Part shown: positions 34,870 through 36,815 of the stretch, piece after piece | How the letters are laid out: the number at the start of each line of letters is the position of its first letter | How positions within the stretch are numbered: position 1 is the first letter of the stretch | Origin: Bacteroidales bacterium | Lineage (GTDB): Bacteria > Bacteroidota > Bacteroidia > Bacteroidales > UBA1715 | Direction: 5' to 3' | Assembly: GCA_027858745.1 (NCBI GenBank) | Contig: JAQICB010000099.1 | Span: 1 to 36,815 of the forward strand | DNA length: 36,815 bases | The notes under the pieces: generated by a model | The model's input: the letters and a program-made list of their open reading frames with translations, nothing else | The model's database searches: none | Told to the model about the DNA's origin: nothing | Translations under genes and position numbers: made by a program

Positions 34870-35826
34870 TCAAAACTGCTCAAGTATCTGAATCCTTTTT
34901 TGTACAGGAGGATGCGTTGCGAAAATTCCGTTTATCATTGAATTCAATGATGAAGAATCTTCTTTTTTTGTAGGATGGTCAATAAACATTTGTGCGACAT
35001 CATCTCGTTTAACAGCTTCAATCCATGGATCTTTTGAAATTTTTCTGAGAGCACGTGCTAATGCGTCCGGATTTTTTGTTAGTTCTGCTGCTCCGGCATC
35101 TGCAAGATATTCCCGTTTTCGGGATAAAGCAAAACGAAATACAATAGAAAGAATATATCCGAGAATTCCTACTGCTAACATAATTACTATAAGAGCAAAG
35201 CCGTTCTTTTTTTGACTACGACCACCAGCGCTATAAAGTAAAGATCGAAAAGCAATCTGTGAAATAAAAGCAAATATTCCGACAAAAATTACTGAGATAA
35301 TGAGTAAACGGACATCTTTGTTCATAATATGGGTTAGCTCATGAGCTATAACAGCTTCCAATTCATCATCTTCTAATTTGGAAATAATTCCTCGCGAAAG
35401 TGAAATTGTGTAACTTTTTTTTGAAATACCACTTGCAAAAGCATTTAAAGAATCATCTTCAATAATATTGAGTTGTGGCATAGGAAGCCCTCGTGACATA
35501 CATAAGTTTTCAACTAAATTATATACCCGCATATTTTCTTTTCGTGTCAGCGGTTTTGAGAGTGTCGCTTTCTGAATCATACGGGTATGAAAAAGCCAGG
35601 CAATAGCAAACCAGATTCCTACTGCAAGCAAGACAAAAGGAACAGCTTGTATAAACTGCTCCTGAATTTCCGCATAATTAACAATGCCAGTTTCAGAAGC
35701 ATATCGCTGGATTAAAAATAAAAAAAGCCACACCATACCAACAATAAGAACAGGAAACGAAATAATTAAAAAAACCGATCGAAGATTGTTTTTCCACATC
35801 TGCGATTGTATACCTACATATTGCAT
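34870..35826 (-). CDS. htpX: HtpX-like M48 membrane metalloprotease
   Basis: This inner-membrane zinc protease of 318 residues has two N-terminal membrane helices (about 18-40 and 61-80). The zinc motif is AVIAHELTHIMNKD (His162, Glu163, His166), followed by two more hydrophobic segments. The third ligand Glu is in SRKREYLADAGAAELT. It ends FATHPPVQKRIQILEQF, typical of M48B enzymes, which degrade misfolded membrane proteins. lemA lies 12 bases upstream on the same strand, a common pairing. The C-terminal coding end overlaps the spurious frame on the + strand. Confidence 0.92.
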   Translation of the reverse strand: MQYVGIQSQMWKNNLRSVFLIISFPVLIVGMVWLFLFLIQRYASETGIVNYAEIQEQFIQAVPFVLLAVGIWFAIAWLFHTRMIQKATLSKPLTRKENMRVYNLVENLCMSRGLPMPQLNIIEDDSLNAFASGISKKSYTISLSRGIISKLEDDELEAVIAHELTHIMNKDVRLLIISVIFVGIFAFISQIAFRSLLYSAGGRSQKKNGFALIVIMLAVGILGYILSIVFRFALSRKREYLADAGAAELTKNPDALARALRKISKDPWIEAVKRDDVAQMFIDHPTKKEDSSSLNSMINGIFATHPPVQKRIQILEQF

Positions 35827-35838
35827 ATAAAATAAAGA

Positions 35839-36402
35839 TTAAAATGAAATATCAGGAGCTTTATCCATCTCCTTGCGGGTATCTACGCCCACATCAAACA
35901 TCGGTTCTATTTTAAATCCAAACATACCTGCAATAATATTCGATGGAAATGCCTGAACTTTTATATTAAGTTCCTTTGTAGCAGAGTTAAAGTAACGGCG
36001 AACCGCAGCAAGTTTGTTTTCAACATCTGAAATTTCAGATTGCAATTGTAAAAAATTTGTATTTGCCTTCAAATCCGGATATGCTTCTACCGCTATTTTA
36101 AATCCTTGAAGAGCTGACGAAAGATTATTTTCAGCAGCAATTTTTTCATCAATTCCTTCTGCATTCATTGCTCCGGCACGTGCTTGAGTAATATTTGTAA
36201 GTACCGATTCTTCATGTTTCATGTATCCTCGCACCGATTCTACAAGTTGTGGAATAAGGTCGTGCCGCTGTTTCAACTGCACATCTATATCGGCAAATGC
36301 ATTTTCTCTGTTTATTCGTAAACGAACAAGCTGATTGTACATTATAATTAGTATAAGTACTATAAAGCCTGCTCCGAGTAATATGTAACCTGTTGTTGTC
36401 AT
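35839..36402 (-). CDS. lemA: LemA family protein
   Basis: The 187-residue protein has an N-terminal membrane helix (about 5-22, ILLGAGFIVLILIIMYN), then a four-helix LemA domain: RENAFADIDVQLKQRHDLIPQLVESVRGYMKHE, ITQARAGAM, AVEAYPDLKANTNFLQLQSEI and AVRRYFNSATKELN. It ends FDVGVDTRKEMDKAPDISF. LemA proteins are of uncertain biochemical role and often pair with HtpX, as here, probably in one operon. A TATTTTTG box at 36428-36435 on the same strand may be its -7 element. Confidence 0.94.
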   Translation of the reverse strand: MTTTGYILLGAGFIVLILIIMYNQLVRLRINRENAFADIDVQLKQRHDLIPQLVESVRGYMKHEESVLTNITQARAGAMNAEGIDEKIAAENNLSSALQGFKIAVEAYPDLKANTNFLQLQSEISDVENKLAAVRRYFNSATKELNIKVQAFPSNIIAGMFGFKIEPMFDVGVDTRKEMDKAPDISF

Positions 36403-36427
36403 AGCTATTATTTTAGTTTAATCTGTT

Positions 36428-36435
36428 CAAAAATA
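36428..36435 (-). promoter_or_regulatory. Probable -7 box for lemA-htpX
   Basis: TATTTTTG on the (-) strand, 25 bases before the lemA ATG. The -33 position reads GTTG, within the head of repeat fragment R6. Confidence 0.45.
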
Positions 36436-36455
36436 CATTTATTTTGTGAACTAAC

Positions 36456-36489
36456 AACCTGATTTCGACCTAATTTATTAAGTTCAGAA
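36456..36489 (+). repeat. Head fragment of the 146-nt repeat (R6)
   Basis: AACCTGATTTCGACCTAATTT followed by AGTTCAGAA matches the first 36 or so positions of the repeat with several changes. The arms and central loop are missing. It shares TTCGAC with R4, whereas R1-R3 have TTCGAT. Confidence 0.5.
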
Positions 36490-36591
36490 TCTTGTTCGAA
36501 GTAGGCAAATTGACGTAAAAAAAGTACGCCAAAAAAAATCATACCCCCAGTTCGTTAACTCTACCGATTTTTTGGTGTTATACTTTAAAAC

Positions 36592-36624
36592 AAAAAAACC
36601 GAAAAGAATTTCTTCTTTTCGGTT
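36592..36624 (-). terminator. Rho-independent terminator of the YceI-family gene
   Basis: AACCGAAAAGAA and TTCTTTTCGGTT form a 12-bp stem with a 4-base loop, followed on the (-) strand by seven T. It lies 9 bases beyond the stop codon of the partial gene. Confidence 0.92.
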
Positions 36625-36633
36625 ATGCATATA

Positions 36634-36815
36634 TTATTTTGTAACCGTCACATATATAGTAAATCCCACATCATTGGCTATCAAATAGTCTACCGGAACG
36701 CCCTTGGTTCCTTCGGTGTTGTAGTTAAGCCCCCACTTTCGTCGGTCTACCGAAAAATCTTCTGATGCAATACTCACCGAACTATCAGCTACAAATACAT
36801 TTGCCAAAAAGGTAA
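36634..36815 (-). CDS. YceI-family protein, C-terminal end only
   Basis: The last 59 codons are in the window; the start lies to the right. The sequence FVADSSVSIASEDFSVDR then RKWGLNYNTEG and a terminal strand ending VTVTK match the end of the YceI lipocalin-like domain, with the FSVDRxxWG motif. YceI proteins bind isoprenoid or other hydrophobic ligands and are usually periplasmic. A signal peptide cannot be judged here. Confidence 0.8.
   Translation of the reverse strand, partial: TFLANVFVADSSVSIASEDFSVDRRKWGLNYNTEGTKGVPVDYLIANDVGFTIYVTVTK

Overview
This AT-rich window comes from a member of the Bacteroidota, most likely the Bacteroidales. The evidence is a set of promoters of the TTTG / TAnnTTTG type read by the Bacteroidota primary sigma factor, a short RpoD of 287 residues without region 1.1, a periplasmic-propeller (Y_Y_Y) sensor kinase, and the cluster glyS-ftsX-DUF3098-uppP-truB-queA. 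Most genes lack a clear Shine-Dalgarno sequence. I identified no tRNA, rRNA, CRISPR array, intact transposase or prophage gene. Order-level placement is inference.

Layout. 1-3125 (-) is a propeller sensor histidine kinase that runs off the left edge. 3523-5567 (+) holds pcm, an MBL hydrolase and tsaB. 5732-9118 (-) is a compact operon: a SpoIIE-type phosphatase, a PhnP-like MBL protein, a GmhB-like phosphatase and a class IV aminotransferase-fold protein that has lost its catalytic lysine. Next on (-) come efp, a secreted leucine-rich-repeat protein, an OmpP1/FadL-like barrel and a low-complexity Tyr- then Ser/Arg-rich lipoprotein. proS (+) is divergent from the lipoprotein. rnz, a STAS anti-sigma antagonist and rpsA (-) follow, then rpoD (+). 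serS, rpmA and rplU (-) come next, then the glyS-ftsX-DUF3098-uppP-truB-queA block (-). 28775-34680 (+) is a branched-chain amino acid operon: ilvD, a PLP aminotransferase, ilvB and ilvN. The right end (-) has htpX, lemA and the C-terminus of a YceI-family protein.

The best discovery in the window is upstream of ilvD. A consensus promoter is followed almost at once by a 21-codon leader ORF containing LLNIVLVVVVVI. After it lie a protector stem, an 11-bp antiterminator and a Rho-independent terminator that share strands and exclude one another. This is the architecture of classical translation-coupled attenuation responding to Val/Leu/Ile.

The second notable item is a 146-nt intergenic repeat. 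Three near-full copies (3314, 9939, 20692), all on the + strand, fold into a long imperfect hairpin. Partial copies carrying only the 5' head lie at 3236, 28510, 34851 and 36456. No transposase is nearby; it could be a MITE-like element or a structured RNA/DNA element.

Functionally the window is mostly housekeeping: translation (efp, proS, serS, glyS, rpsA, rplU, rpmA), tRNA modification and processing (tsaB, queA, truB, rnz), envelope (uppP, ftsX, htpX, lemA) and the primary sigma factor. Added to this are the ilv operon and half of a partner-switching signalling system (SpoIIE phosphatase plus STAS protein, with no kinase visible).
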